From Chitinispirillaceae bacterium (lineage in GTDB: Bacteria; Fibrobacterota; Chitinivibrionia; Chitinivibrionales; Chitinispirillaceae), in the NCBI GenBank assembly GCA_016929415.1, contig JAFGIW010000013.1, forward strand, positions 1 through 64,000: a stretch of 64,000 bases of DNA. The letters run 5' to 3'. A program made the position numbers and the translations under genes. A model generated the notes under the pieces. The model did not search any database. It saw only the letters and a program-made list of their open reading frames with translations, and was not told where the DNA came from. Shown here piece after piece: positions 25,800 through 35,458 of the stretch; positions within the stretch are counted from its first letter, which is position 1, and every line of letters starts with the position of its first letter.

Positions 25800-26385
25800 A
25801 AATCTGCTCCTTCAGCGCCTTCAGCGCTTTTCCCCGGTGGCTGATACGGTGTTTTTCTTCACCGGTCAGTTCGGCGAACGTCCGGTTGAATCCGTCGGGA
25901 ACGAACAGCGGGTCATACCCGAACCCCCCGCTGCCGCGTGGCCTCTCGATGATCCGTCCTTCACAATACCCGTCGGCATGCAGCAAGGTCGCCTCGTCGA
26001 TACGAAGCACGACCGAACAGGCGAAACGTGCCGTCCGCAGCCGCTGAGCGACGCCCTCAAGCGCCTTCAGCAATTTGGCATTGTTTGCTTCAGCGTTCCC
26101 CTGCTCGCCAGCAAACCGTGCGCTTGTCACTCCCGGCCCGCCGCCGAGCGCATCGACCATCAAACCGCTGTCATCGGCCAGCGACCATTCCGACGACTCC
26201 CGGAACACCCAGTCCGCCTTGATACATGCATTTTCAAAAAAGGTCGATCCGTTCTCCTCAATCGATGGAAGGGGTTTCCTCCAGTCACGCATCGATATCA
26301 GTTGACACGGCATATCAGCAAACAGATCGCTGATCTCCCGGAGTTTCCCGCTGTTGCCCGTTGCCATGATGATCCGTCTAATCAT
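25783..26385 (-). CDS. rdgB: XTP/dITP diphosphatase (Ham1/RdgB)
   Basis: This house-cleaning pyrophosphatase hydrolyses (d)ITP and XTP to monophosphates, keeping deaminated purines out of DNA and RNA. The family opening is intact (RRIIMATGNSGKLREI), as are the ENACIKA segment, SLADDSGLMVDALGG with the catalytic Asp, and GSGGFGYDPLFVPDG near the end, followed by ISHRGKALKAL. ATG 26385 matches the family's usual N-terminus; four more residues are possible from 26397. It lies 33 bp after leuS and overlaps the histidine kinase gene. An HAM1 gene next to leuS with a kinase pair is an operon-like arrangement specific to this locus. Confidence 0.95.
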   Translation of the reverse strand: MIRRIIMATGNSGKLREISDLFADMPCQLISMRDWRKPLPSIEENGSTFFENACIKADWVFRESSEWSLADDSGLMVDALGGGPGVTSARFAGEQGNAEANNAKLLKALEGVAQRLRTARFACSVVLRIDEATLLHADGYCEGRIIERPRGSGGFGYDPLFVPDGFNRTFAELTGEEKHRISHRGKALKALKEQIYDYFA

Positions 26386-26418
26386 GCCCAATTCCATAAC
26401 ACCGTCACCGCCTGCACG

Positions 26419-28992
26419 TCATGAAACCACGACGTTTACCAGTTTTCCCGGCACGACGATGACTTTGCGTATTGTTTTTCCCTGAAGGTGGGGCTGTATT
26501 CTTTCCAGCTCCAGCGCCTTGCGTTCCAGCTCGGTACGCGTCGCTTCGGGAGATGCGGTGAACCTGCCGCGCAGTTTACCGTTGACCTGCACGACGATCG
26601 GCAGTTCATCCAGGGTAAGGGCATGTTCATCGGCCTCGGGCAACGCATGCCGGAAAATCGAAACGGTGTTCCCCATGCGCTCCCACAGCTCTTCCGCGAT
26701 ATGAGGGGCGATCGGCGCGATCAGCAGCAGGATCGATTCACACGCCTCGCGGATGACGAAGGGCGAAGCCGTGGTGTTCAATCGACGCACCGTGCTGGTA
26801 AGCTCGATGGTCCGCGCGATCGCGGTATTGAACTGCCAGTTGGTCTCAATGCCCTGATTCGCCCGCTGGATCGCCGAATGGGTTGCATAACGCAATTCCC
26901 GGTCCTCTTTTGAGAGGTCGGCTCCTGCTGCAGGCATTCCGGCCTTGGCCATCCGTGGAAGCACCTCATGGATGGTGTCCCATAACCGTCGCAAAAACCG
27001 GAAAGATCCCAGAACACCCTCCTCGCTCCAGAGCTGGTCACGGTCGGGCGGATTGTCGGCGAGCACGCAGAAACGCAGCGTATCGGCACCGTACTTGTCG
27101 ATGATCTCCTCGGGACTGACGACATTGAGTTTCGTTTTACTCATCTTGGCGACTTCACTGACCACCGGACCACCGCAGAGCAGGCACCTTCCTTCCCTCA
27201 CCTGCGTCTCCTTGAGCCATTTATCTTTTTCGCAATAATGCGCCGTCTTGCAGATCATCCCCTGACAAAACAGATTTTTTACCGGCTCTTCAAAGGAGAG
27301 CAGACCGAGGTCTTTAAGCACCATGGTAAAAAACCGTACGTAAATGAGATGCATGGTCGCATGTTCGATACCGCCGATATAGCTGTCCACCGGACACCAG
27401 TAATCGATGTCGCCCCGGTTGAACGGTTCCGCCGTGTCGCGTGCGGAGGCATAGCGCAGGTAGTACCACGACGAATCAACGAAAGTGTCCATGGTGTCGG
27501 GATCACGCACGGCGCTTCCGCCGCACTTCGGACATGTTGTGTTCATGAAGGATGCACACTCCTTGAGGGGGCTGTCGCCGGTGGGTTTGAACGATACATC
27601 GTGCGGAAGCACGACTGGAAGCTGATTTTCAGGAACCGGGACCTCGCCGCATTTGTCGCAATAGACGATCGGGATCGGCGCCCCCCAGTACCGCTGGCGC
27701 GACAGCAGCCAGTCGCGCAGACGGTAGGTCACCGTCCGTTTTCCGTACCCGTGTTCGTCTAGAAAAACGATGATATCGTTCATCGCCTCGCGATTGTTCC
27801 GCCCTGAAAACGATCCGCTCGCGACCATCGTCCCGTCATCAACATAGGCAACCTGCATTGCCGTCGGATCGGTATGACTGCCGTCGGGCGGTTCGATGAC
27901 CACTTTTATCGATATGTTGTATTTGCGGGCGAATTCAAAATCGCGCTGATCGTGCGCCGGGACCGCCATAACAACACCGGTGCCGTAACTCATCACTACA
28001 AAATTGGCTATGTAAAGGGGCACGCGGTCGCCGTTGACCGGATTGATGACATAATGACCGCTGAAAACGCCTTCCTTTTCCCGGTTGAGCACTTCAAGGT
28101 CCGATGTGCCCAGCGTACGCATCTTCCTGATTGTTGCCATTTTTTCATCGGCATCGGCCTGACCCTTGATCAACGAATCGACAAGAGGATGCTGGGGCGC
28201 CATCGAGACGAAGGTCACCCCCCAGAGGGTATCGGGCCGCGTGGTAAAAACCTCAACCGTCCGGTCGCTGTTTTCCAGCTTGAAGGCGACCGTCGCACCC
28301 TCCGAATGCCCGATCCACTCTTTCTGCATTTTCAACACACGGTCGGGCCAGCCGTCAAGCTGTGCATGGTTGTCAAGAAGCCGTCCGGCGTATTTGCTCA
28401 TCAGGAAGAACCACTGCTTGAGGTCGCGCTGCTCAACCGGTGTTCCACACCGTTCACAGCGTCCGTCATGCACCTGTTCGTTGGCGAGCACCGTTTTGTC
28501 GTTCGGGCACCAGTTGACAGGAGCATGTTTTCTCTGCGCGAGCCCTGCGTTATACAACTGCAGGAACAGCCACTGGGTCCAGCGGTAATAGGCTTCATGG
28601 GAGGTTGCTATTTCACGGTCCCAGTCGAACCCCCAACCGGCCCCTTTCATCTGCAGTCGCATTTTGTCGATATTGATCCTGATATTCTCCGCCGGATGTA
28701 TTCCCTCCCGTATCGCCGCATTCTCCGCCGGCAAACCGAAGGAATCCCAGCCGATCGGCGAGAGTACGTGATATCCCTGCATGATCGACCGCCGGACAAT
28801 GACGTCGCCGATGGTATAATTCATCACATGCCCCATGTGGAGCGTTCCCGACGGATAGGGGAACATCGTCAGCACATATTTCTTGGGACGCGCGGCGCCG
28901 GTCTTTACTGAAAAAAGGCCTTCCGCCTCCCAGCGTGCCTGCCACTTCGACTCAATCTCCGAAGGCTTATACTCTGTCACATCCGACTCCAT
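26419..28992 (-). CDS. leuS: Leucyl-tRNA synthetase
   Basis: This 857-residue class I enzyme charges tRNA-Leu. The HIGH motif reads HMGH (after MFPYPSGTL), and the KMSKS motif reads KMSKT. The CP1 editing domain follows (TTRPDTLWGVTFVSMAP, with the conserved Asp region GTGVVMAVPAHDQRD). Zinc-type Cys pairs are present at CDKCGEVPVP, TCPKCGG, and CLLCGG just before KMSKT. The anticodon-binding domain and a short C-terminal domain (IRKVIVVPGKLVNVVV) complete it. ATG 28992 gives the usual bacterial N-terminus with EIESKWQARWE. It heads the operon leuS-rdgB-kinase-regulator. Confidence 0.97.
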   Translation of the reverse strand: MESDVTEYKPSEIESKWQARWEAEGLFSVKTGAARPKKYVLTMFPYPSGTLHMGHVMNYTIGDVIVRRSIMQGYHVLSPIGWDSFGLPAENAAIREGIHPAENIRINIDKMRLQMKGAGWGFDWDREIATSHEAYYRWTQWLFLQLYNAGLAQRKHAPVNWCPNDKTVLANEQVHDGRCERCGTPVEQRDLKQWFFLMSKYAGRLLDNHAQLDGWPDRVLKMQKEWIGHSEGATVAFKLENSDRTVEVFTTRPDTLWGVTFVSMAPQHPLVDSLIKGQADADEKMATIRKMRTLGTSDLEVLNREKEGVFSGHYVINPVNGDRVPLYIANFVVMSYGTGVVMAVPAHDQRDFEFARKYNISIKVVIEPPDGSHTDPTAMQVAYVDDGTMVASGSFSGRNNREAMNDIIVFLDEHGYGKRTVTYRLRDWLLSRQRYWGAPIPIVYCDKCGEVPVPENQLPVVLPHDVSFKPTGDSPLKECASFMNTTCPKCGGSAVRDPDTMDTFVDSSWYYLRYASARDTAEPFNRGDIDYWCPVDSYIGGIEHATMHLIYVRFFTMVLKDLGLLSFEEPVKNLFCQGMICKTAHYCEKDKWLKETQVREGRCLLCGGPVVSEVAKMSKTKLNVVSPEEIIDKYGADTLRFCVLADNPPDRDQLWSEEGVLGSFRFLRRLWDTIHEVLPRMAKAGMPAAGADLSKEDRELRYATHSAIQRANQGIETNWQFNTAIARTIELTSTVRRLNTTASPFVIREACESILLLIAPIAPHIAEELWERMGNTVSIFRHALPEADEHALTLDELPIVVQVNGKLRGRFTASPEATRTELERKALELERIQPHLQGKTIRKVIVVPGKLVNVVVS

Positions 28993-29139
28993 TATGTTAA
29001 ATTGTTCCGCTTGCCGCCCAACCATGGAAACAGCGCTGTGGCGTCAATTGCATCGTGAATATCTTCAACGAACGGCACCCTTCCGTCCGCAGCAAAATTC
29101 GCTTGGGCGCTTGTTGACAAAGAAGCTCTCAAAATCATT

Positions 29140-30069
29140 TTATACCGCTGTAACACTTATCTCTTCCATGAGCTGCCATACTGTTGTGCCGTCGATGACG
29201 CCGGGGCCGTTCTGCATTGCCTTTGCTGAACCGCACGCCACCGCCATCCTGCAAGTCTCGGAAAAGGAGAACCGTCGTCTGAAAGCGACGAGTACTCCCG
29301 CCACCATCGCATCACCGCAGCCGACCGTATCCCGCACCGGCACGCCGGGAGCGCTGCACAGCAGGCAATCGTTTTTGTGAAGTGCGATCATTCCATCGGC
29401 ACCGAGTGAAATAAAGACGTAGGCGACTCCCATATCGAGGAACCGCTTCCCCTTCAGCGCAATATGATGAACGCCTTGAACCGGTTCGCCGAAAAACTCT
29501 TCGAGCTCACTCATATTCGGTTTGATCATCAATGGACGCGCACGGACCCCCCGTTTGAAGGCCGGGCCGCGCGAATCGAGCATTGTTGTAATGCCGGCAT
29601 CGGCTCCTCTTTCGATCAACGCCGCATAGGTATCATCCGCAAAGCCCTTCGGCAGGCTTCCCGAAAAGCACCAGTAATCGCCCTGCTGCATATGTTGAAA
29701 GGCAAATGCCGTATAATCGTACTGCATTCGTGAGGGAAACGGGGTCGAGGCGGCGGAAATATGTGTACTGTTTCCGTTGCTTTCTTCAAGAATGGTCGTA
29801 TTGATCCTCATACCGCCGGGAATGGAGAGAAAATGGTGCTGAATACCGCTTCCATCCAGTACCGCAGTGATCCGCCTGCCGTCATATTCCGGTAAAAGGC
29901 CGTGAACACCCACCTCCTCTCCCAAAGCCCGAATGGCCCTTGCGACATTCAGACCTTTGCCGGCAGGCGTCTGAAGGCATTCGCTGTCCAGATAGGTCTT
30001 CCCGCCATGCAATTCATTAACTTTACAGATCACGTCCAGCGCCGGATTGAGCAAGGTGCACCAGATCAA
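29140..30069 (-). CDS. PfkB-family sugar kinase (1-phosphofructokinase/tagatose-6-phosphate kinase type)
   Basis: This 309-residue ribokinase-fold enzyme begins IWCTLLNPALDVICKV, exactly at the family N-terminus, so the TTG at 30069 must be the start. Glycine-rich AGKGLNVARAIRALG and the C-terminal catalytic GCGDAMVAG (Asp base) are present, as is KPNMSELEEFFG. Subfamily features (the LNPALD start) match 1-phosphofructokinase/LacC enzymes, which phosphorylate a sugar phosphate with ATP. The substrate is not certain and no PTS genes are near. The TTG overlaps the TGA of the preceding 42-codon gene (TTGA), with a GGGGG-containing site upstream. Confidence 0.88.
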   Translation of the reverse strand: MIWCTLLNPALDVICKVNELHGGKTYLDSECLQTPAGKGLNVARAIRALGEEVGVHGLLPEYDGRRITAVLDGSGIQHHFLSIPGGMRINTTILEESNGNSTHISAASTPFPSRMQYDYTAFAFQHMQQGDYWCFSGSLPKGFADDTYAALIERGADAGITTMLDSRGPAFKRGVRARPLMIKPNMSELEEFFGEPVQGVHHIALKGKRFLDMGVAYVFISLGADGMIALHKNDCLLCSAPGVPVRDTVGCGDAMVAGVLVAFRRRFSFSETCRMAVACGSAKAMQNGPGVIDGTTVWQLMEEISVTAV

Positions 30070-30194
30070 GAAACCGGCCCCCTGTTTAACAACAGATAGA
30101 GTAACTTCAGCGCGCGGATCATCATCGCGCTTAAAAAAATAACAGCAATGAACTGTGCAACCCGCAGGATTTTTTCAACGATTTTATACTGCAT
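30066..30194 (-). CDS. 42-residue single-pass membrane protein coupled to the sugar kinase
   Basis: ATG 30194 to TGA 30066-30068. The product is MQYKIVEKILRVAQFIAVIF, then LSAMMIRALKLLYLLLNRG. It has a basic N-terminus, one hydrophobic helix and a second amphipathic or hydrophobic stretch near the end. Its stop codon overlaps the TTG start of the PfkB kinase, so ribosomes finishing it can restart on the kinase. It may be a regulatory leader peptide, a membrane tether or assembly partner for the kinase, or simply an unannotated small protein. The precise overlap with a rare start codon is the main reason to believe it. Confidence 0.6.
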   Translation of the reverse strand: MQYKIVEKILRVAQFIAVIFLSAMMIRALKLLYLLLNRGPVS

Positions 30195-30378
30195 GGACAA
30201 TGGGAACCTTTTTATTCGACCCCAAACGCAGAAACAGACTGTGGTTTGCTGCCTGAAATCGGTAAAGAGTACTGAACGTCAGGATTAAAATACAATAAAT
30301 CCCATAGCCATGAAACAGAAAACACTCTGTTTCCCCCGGGGATGGTTCATGTAAAATATCTGGTAGTAGTCTCAGGCG
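30195..30378. other. Intergenic region with an 8-bp hairpin at 30312-30333
   Basis: GAAACAGA and TCTGTTTC pair around AAACAC, in the gap after the anti-sigma gene and before the small membrane protein gene. No T-run follows on either strand, so it may be a weak terminator or a processing site. Nothing else was seen. Confidence 0.45.
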
Positions 30379-30927
30379 TCACTTGTTCTGCAGATCGACC
30401 GGATAAACCCCTTTAAGATCGATGTTTCCCCGTCGGTTTGCAAAATTTACGCTGTCGTGTTGAATGGAATCGGCCAAGATATCATGTTGTTTATTCATTG
30501 CCGCTTCCGTAACAGGTGTTGCTGGTTGTGCAGGAGTTTCTGTCTCTTTCCCGGTGCCGGCGGCAGTTTTCGGCTCTTCCGAGAGATCAGCCCTGAAAAC
30601 AAGATAACCGACCACGGTAAAACCTATTAAAAAGAGAGCAAGCGAAATGGCCGATTTCTTGAGAAAAAGAGAGATAATACTCAGGTGGGTCACCCGTTGA
30701 CGTCCTTCGGAACAGACCCGGAGGATTTCCGCATCGCACGTCGCTGAAGGGGTATCGCCAAGAATATCAATTGAAAAAAGATGTTCCCTTTCATGCTGAT
30801 ACGTTTCCCACTCATAAGTACATTCAGAACATTGTCTGATATGTGCGGCAAAAGTTTCCCCCTCCTGCTCGTTCAATTCACCGGAACTGTAAAGTAATCC
30901 CATCTCTTCCCATAAATTACACGCCAT
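30379..30927 (-). CDS. Anti-sigma factor with zinc-binding (ZAS/zf-HC2) domain
   Basis: This 182-residue membrane protein's cytoplasmic N-terminus has Cys3 and the H-I-R-Q-C-S-E-C pattern (HxxxCxxC), the zinc anti-sigma signature. One membrane helix lies around residues 90-112 (SAISLALFLIGFTVVGYLVF). About 70 periplasmic residues follow, low-complexity and rich in Thr, Pro and Ala. Its start overlaps the sigma factor gene by 11 bases. It should hold the ECF sigma inactive until an envelope signal triggers release, probably by proteolysis. The periplasmic part has no recognisable sensor fold. Confidence 0.88.
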   Translation of the reverse strand: MACNLWEEMGLLYSSGELNEQEGETFAAHIRQCSECTYEWETYQHEREHLFSIDILGDTPSATCDAEILRVCSEGRQRVTHLSIISLFLKKSAISLALFLIGFTVVGYLVFRADLSEEPKTAAGTGKETETPAQPATPVTEAAMNKQHDILADSIQHDSVNFANRRGNIDLKGVYPVDLQNK

Positions 30928-31492
30928 CGATCCCCCTCTTTTTCAGTTCTTTCCGGATGTTTTTCAAAGCCAACCTCATCCTTCCAAGGGCAGTATTTAT
31001 CGGACAATTCATTATTACCGCAATCTCTTTAAATGGGACACCTGCCATTTCACGCAGTAAAAAGACCTCTCTTTGTAATGGATCGAGTTCAGCGACCGCA
31101 TCCCGGACTATCGCCTGAATATTTTTGTTCGATAGTTCCTTATCCGGCCGGTCGATCCTGCTCCCTACTGCATTTTCGGCATCCTCTTTATGTTCGCTTT
31201 CAACCTTCACGTGACGAAAATAGTCGATCGTCCTTTTATGGGCGATACCGAATAGCCAGCTTAAAAAACTCCGTCCTCGATCAAACTGATCAGCGTTACG
31301 CAACGCTGCAAAGAAAGTTTCTTGCAGCAAATCTTCAGCTATCTCACGGTTTCCGGTCATTCGAATAAGAAAACCAAACACCCGGTTCTTATATTTCTCA
31401 TAAAGGGTCGAAAAACCTTTTGTGTCTCCTTTTAACCAGAGATCAAATGCTCCCTGGTCATCTTCGTTGTTGTTCTGCATCAATTCTTGCAT
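30917..31492 (-). CDS. ECF-type RNA polymerase sigma factor
   Basis: This 191-residue sigma70-family protein of ECF type has region 2 (LYEKYKNRVFGFLIRMTGNREIAEDL, then DRGRSFLSWLFGIAHKRTIDYFR) and region 4 (LDPLQREVFLLREMAGVPFKEIAVIMN), with the linker deleted as in ECFs. It pairs with the zinc anti-sigma factor that overlaps its end. It lies 61 bp downstream of the giant TPR gene on the same strand, so the two may be one transcription unit or the sigma may have its own promoter in that gap. Target promoters are not identifiable here. Confidence 0.93.
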   Translation of the reverse strand: MQELMQNNNEDDQGAFDLWLKGDTKGFSTLYEKYKNRVFGFLIRMTGNREIAEDLLQETFFAALRNADQFDRGRSFLSWLFGIAHKRTIDYFRHVKVESEHKEDAENAVGSRIDRPDKELSNKNIQAIVRDAVAELDPLQREVFLLREMAGVPFKEIAVIMNCPINTALGRMRLALKNIRKELKKRGIDGV

Positions 31493-31553
31493 AAATTACG
31501 TCTCTATCAGATGAATATTGTATCGTATTGCCATTAAAATAATGATGTACTAC

Positions 31554-34500
31554 TTACCTTTCAGATTTCCCTAATTCTTCACGTATTGCTTCATCGTCAG
31601 GGCTCAACCGGCGTGCGTTTTCAAGATGTTCCTGATAACCGGCAATGTCTTTTCGAAGTTTGGCTATCTTTGCCAACCCCAATTCCGCCCTTCCAAGCGA
31701 GGGATCGGCCCTTAACGCGCGCTTATAGAACGATTCCGCCCACTGCGGTTTCGATTGTTCCATATGTGTTTCTGCCCGTTCCAATATAGAAGGTGCATGA
31801 TCGGGTTTTATGAAACTGATTTCTTTATAGGTTTCAATTGCCTCATCATATTGTTTGAGCGACCTTTGTATTTTTGCCTTTAACATCAAAACAGGAATAT
31901 TTTCGGGATCGGTCGCCAGTATCTCTTCAACGACACCTGCGGCATCCTTCTCTTTCCCCTGCATCGTAAGTGCTTCCGCATAGAGAAGCATATACCGGTT
32001 ATCCCGTTTAATGGAGATCAACGCCTCAATTTCCTTCTGCGCCTTCTCTCTCTGTCCGCTTTTCTGGTAGAGTTCAAAAAGCTGAAACCTGATTTCCGGA
32101 TCGTCGTTTTTCTTCTCTTTTGCCTTATTCAGCAGAGCGACCGCCTCCTCGGTACGCCCGGTTTTGACATATCCCTTCGCGAGGACAGGCATCACCTCCG
32201 GATCGTTCGGTTGAAGGGTATTGGCTATTTCGAGAAAAACGATTCCCTCATTGTACTGGTCTTTTCTCATAAGAATTGTACCCATGCGCCGGTTTGCTTC
32301 TATATTCTGAGGGTCGATTTCCGCATACCGCCGGTACGCTTTGAGTTCCTCGTCATCATTACCCATTTTCCCGTATATTTTTCCGAGTTCAAGCCACACC
32401 GAGGGAATCGAATCGGCAAGTTCGGTCACCCGTCTGAAAAGCGGCACCGCCTTTGGAAGCAGCTCTTTCCGTTCGGAATACATTAAACCAAGACGAAGAA
32501 AGTTACGGTAATCCGACGGATACCTGACGATATTTTTCTCATATATTTTCTGCGCATTCATTGGGTCTTTCTTCTCCAGAAGCGATGCCTGTTTAAAAGC
32601 GGCATCGGGATCATACACGCCGGGAAGGTTAAGGTAATCACGATACGCCTGCGCCGCGGCTGCCATGTTCGAATCGTTCTCGAATGCCTGGGCGATCAAT
32701 TTGAAAATGTTGCGCCGCATGGTTCCTTTGATCGTTTTATTGGATTTCAGCGGCAGCAGAACAGCGAGGATATTGCTGTTGTTTCCGGTCCTGTTGCAGG
32801 CATCGGCATAGTTAACCGCATCCTCGGGCGATAAAAGCTTAACCGCAATTTTGTAATACCTGACCGCACCGGCATAATCACTCTTCCCGTAAAGATATGC
32901 ACCTACTTTCGCGGCGAGCACCTGGTCGCTCGAATCTTTTGCAAGAAACTGACGGTAGAGATTATATGCTTCATCAGTACGCATCCCTCTAAGATATAAA
33001 TTTCCAAGTTCCTTCAACTCATCAACCGTTTTGGCGTTCATCATTATTGCCTGTTCGTACGACACAATCGCATTGCCGACCTCACCGTTCGCCGCCTGAC
33101 ATGATGCGAGTGCCGTCAGCGCATCGAAATTTGACGGCTCCAGTTCCAGCGCCTTCTGGTACATTTCAATCGCTTCGATGTACTCTTTCTTCTTCTGATA
33201 CATCAAGCCGAGGGTCATATAGGTACTCAAGTCCGCACTCCCTGCAGCAACCACCCCGGTAAGCGCCTTGATTACCTCGTTCTGCTCCCCTTTGGCAATC
33301 ACTATTTCGGCATATCGTTTATAGAACCCCTTAATGGCAGGGTCAAGCTTGAGTGCCAGACGGTATTCGGCGAGCGCACCATCAATATTTTTCTGTTCAT
33401 AGTAAAGGTCCCCCAGATCGCGATGCGCCTCCGCGTCATCACCCTTGAGGGTGAGATACTGACGAGTGTATGAAACCGCGTCGGCCACATCACCTTTTTT
33501 CCTCGCCAGTAGCGATAGATGTTTCAGTACTTCGGTCGATTTCGGCGTAAGCGCCAGCAGTTCACGATAGTACCGCATCGCTTCGCCGCTGAAATCATTC
33601 GATTCAAAGTACCTCGCGAGCCGCAGGCGCGATTCGGTGTTCGAACCGTTCATTTGCGCGATCTTTTTATCGACAAACGACAATTTGTCCTTAAGGCCGT
33701 TTTTTTCGTAACAATTTGCCAGATTGGTCAGCAGATCGATATTGTCAGGGTCCTGCTGCAATAACTTTTCGAATTGCTCCTGTGCTGCGGCATATTTCTT
33801 CTCCTGTAAATTCACCAACGCAAGGACCAGCCGCGCTTCATGCAATTTCCCGTCCATTTTGAGGGCGGCTTCGGCGGCGCTTCGAGACCTGTCGTACCGT
33901 TTCAATTCAAAGGCGGCTTGTGCAATCCCCTCCTGCGCTGCGGCGCTTTTTTTCAATTTGCCGCTCTTCTCGAATTGCTGCAGTGCCTCGCTAAAACGTT
34001 TACTCTTCAGATTGTAGCGCCCTAAAGCAAGATAGATATGAGGATCATCAGGGCTCAATCCCATCAACACTTCAAAGGTTTTCCGGGCTTTTTCGCTATT
34101 TCCGCCGCCTTGATAGAGATCCGCCAGCCGGGCATACGCCTCGACGTTTCTGCTGTTGACCTCAATCGCTTTTTCCAAGCTTGAAATTGCGTTCTTCGTA
34201 TCCTTGAGTCCCTGATACGCTTCCGCCAGAAGGAAATACCCCTCCGGAACCGTCATTCCTTTCGGGTCGGCCGCGACAATCGGTTGCAACTGTCCGAGAG
34301 CCTCCCGGTAAGCTTTTTGTAAAAGGTTCGCACGCACGACCTTTTCCCTGGCCAATAAAGCTTCCGGGACCACGGACGACTGGCCGAAACGATCGACCGC
34401 TCTCATATAATAGCTTGCCGCCGCAGAGATGCCCTGAGTCTTTTCAAGGGCAAAACCGTACTGGTACAAATCTTTGGCGGTCAGGCTGTCAGCCGGCACG

Positions 34501-35249
34501 ACGCGATAAGCCCCGGCACTCTCACTGTAGTTTTTCCTGGTGAAAAACGCCCGGGCAAGCATCATGTTTACCGGGAGGACTGATCCTCCCTGTGCCTGAG
34601 CCTTTTTAAGGTAGGCAATTGCCGAATCGGGAACCCCGAGTTCGGTATATGCTTTACCGATTTGAAATGCAAGTTCTCCCGATGCGTTTTTCAGAAAGCT
34701 TCGCTTCAGCAGTGGTACGGCTGCCGACCAGGCGCCTTCGTTGAAATAAATATTTGATAATTCGCGTGCCGCAATCACATTGGAAGAATCAGACTGAAGT
34801 ACCTTCTCCATCGCCTTTTTTGCCTCGGCCGGGCGGCCAAGCGCGATGCATGCCTGAGCGTATTCCCAACTCGCCTCCGCGGTAAAATTGAGTGCAAGCG
34901 CCTTTTGCGCCATAGTTATGGTATTATCGTATTGCGCCATCCTGTTGTAGGCGCGTGCGGCACCCAGCAGCGCATTGTAGTCGTTCGGGTTCATCCGCCA
35001 TGAAACAAGAAAACAGGCCAACGCTTTTTCGTGCATCCCCAGTGCGTTATTCGCCTCACCGATCTTTATCCAGGTCATGGCATCACGATCGGTCGGTGCG
35101 ATCTTTTCATCCGCATACTCGATCGCCTCGCGGAATTTCTTTTCTGAAAAGAGCTTATTGAACGTATCATCGGCATGAGCGGGTCTCGTCGGTAACATGA
35201 TCAAAAACCACATCACCGCCGTTGCTGAACGGATATCCGGAAGTCGCAT
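31554..35249 (-). CDS. Giant exported TPR protein (1231 residues)
   Basis: GGGGAGGAGA precedes ATG 35249, and a signal peptide follows (TAVMWFLIMLPTRPAHAD), so a longer open frame to 35357 is discarded. Nearly the whole protein is tandem 34-residue helical repeats with TPR consensus spacing (for example AYNRMAQYDNTITMAQKALAL, then MYQKKKEYIEAIEMYQKALELEP, and YEKNGLKDKLSF). There are roughly 30 copies. It is probably a periplasmic superhelical scaffold for outer-membrane or secretion complexes. It lies directly upstream of the ECF sigma/anti-sigma genes, which suggests a role in envelope assembly or stress. No enzymatic domain is seen. Confidence 0.85.
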   Translation of the reverse strand: MRLPDIRSATAVMWFLIMLPTRPAHADDTFNKLFSEKKFREAIEYADEKIAPTDRDAMTWIKIGEANNALGMHEKALACFLVSWRMNPNDYNALLGAARAYNRMAQYDNTITMAQKALALNFTAEASWEYAQACIALGRPAEAKKAMEKVLQSDSSNVIAARELSNIYFNEGAWSAAVPLLKRSFLKNASGELAFQIGKAYTELGVPDSAIAYLKKAQAQGGSVLPVNMMLARAFFTRKNYSESAGAYRVVPADSLTAKDLYQYGFALEKTQGISAAASYYMRAVDRFGQSSVVPEALLAREKVVRANLLQKAYREALGQLQPIVAADPKGMTVPEGYFLLAEAYQGLKDTKNAISSLEKAIEVNSRNVEAYARLADLYQGGGNSEKARKTFEVLMGLSPDDPHIYLALGRYNLKSKRFSEALQQFEKSGKLKKSAAAQEGIAQAAFELKRYDRSRSAAEAALKMDGKLHEARLVLALVNLQEKKYAAAQEQFEKLLQQDPDNIDLLTNLANCYEKNGLKDKLSFVDKKIAQMNGSNTESRLRLARYFESNDFSGEAMRYYRELLALTPKSTEVLKHLSLLARKKGDVADAVSYTRQYLTLKGDDAEAHRDLGDLYYEQKNIDGALAEYRLALKLDPAIKGFYKRYAEIVIAKGEQNEVIKALTGVVAAGSADLSTYMTLGLMYQKKKEYIEAIEMYQKALELEPSNFDALTALASCQAANGEVGNAIVSYEQAIMMNAKTVDELKELGNLYLRGMRTDEAYNLYRQFLAKDSSDQVLAAKVGAYLYGKSDYAGAVRYYKIAVKLLSPEDAVNYADACNRTGNNSNILAVLLPLKSNKTIKGTMRRNIFKLIAQAFENDSNMAAAAQAYRDYLNLPGVYDPDAAFKQASLLEKKDPMNAQKIYEKNIVRYPSDYRNFLRLGLMYSERKELLPKAVPLFRRVTELADSIPSVWLELGKIYGKMGNDDEELKAYRRYAEIDPQNIEANRRMGTILMRKDQYNEGIVFLEIANTLQPNDPEVMPVLAKGYVKTGRTEEAVALLNKAKEKKNDDPEIRFQLFELYQKSGQREKAQKEIEALISIKRDNRYMLLYAEALTMQGKEKDAAGVVEEILATDPENIPVLMLKAKIQRSLKQYDEAIETYKEISFIKPDHAPSILERAETHMEQSKPQWAESFYKRALRADPSLGRAELGLAKIAKLRKDIAGYQEHLENARRLSPDDEAIREELGKSER

Positions 35250-35458
35250 ACGGTGTTCTCCTCCCCTTTTAACCTTTTCTACGTCAGCGGATTGACAACG
35301 ATCACAATGAAGTCTGATTTGGTGCAAAGCCGGCACGCCATCGAAACAAACCCGCATTCATGATAAGAACTCTCCGGTAAGTAACATGGCGAAAAATATT
35401 CTTGTTCTCCATCGATCGGAAATCGACGATCGAACTTATTAAAAATGGTAATTCGCAG

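Noticed and set aside
27874-28911. Long plus-strand open frame opposite leuS
   Set aside because: It is a shadow of leuS with no signal, motif or ribosome site.
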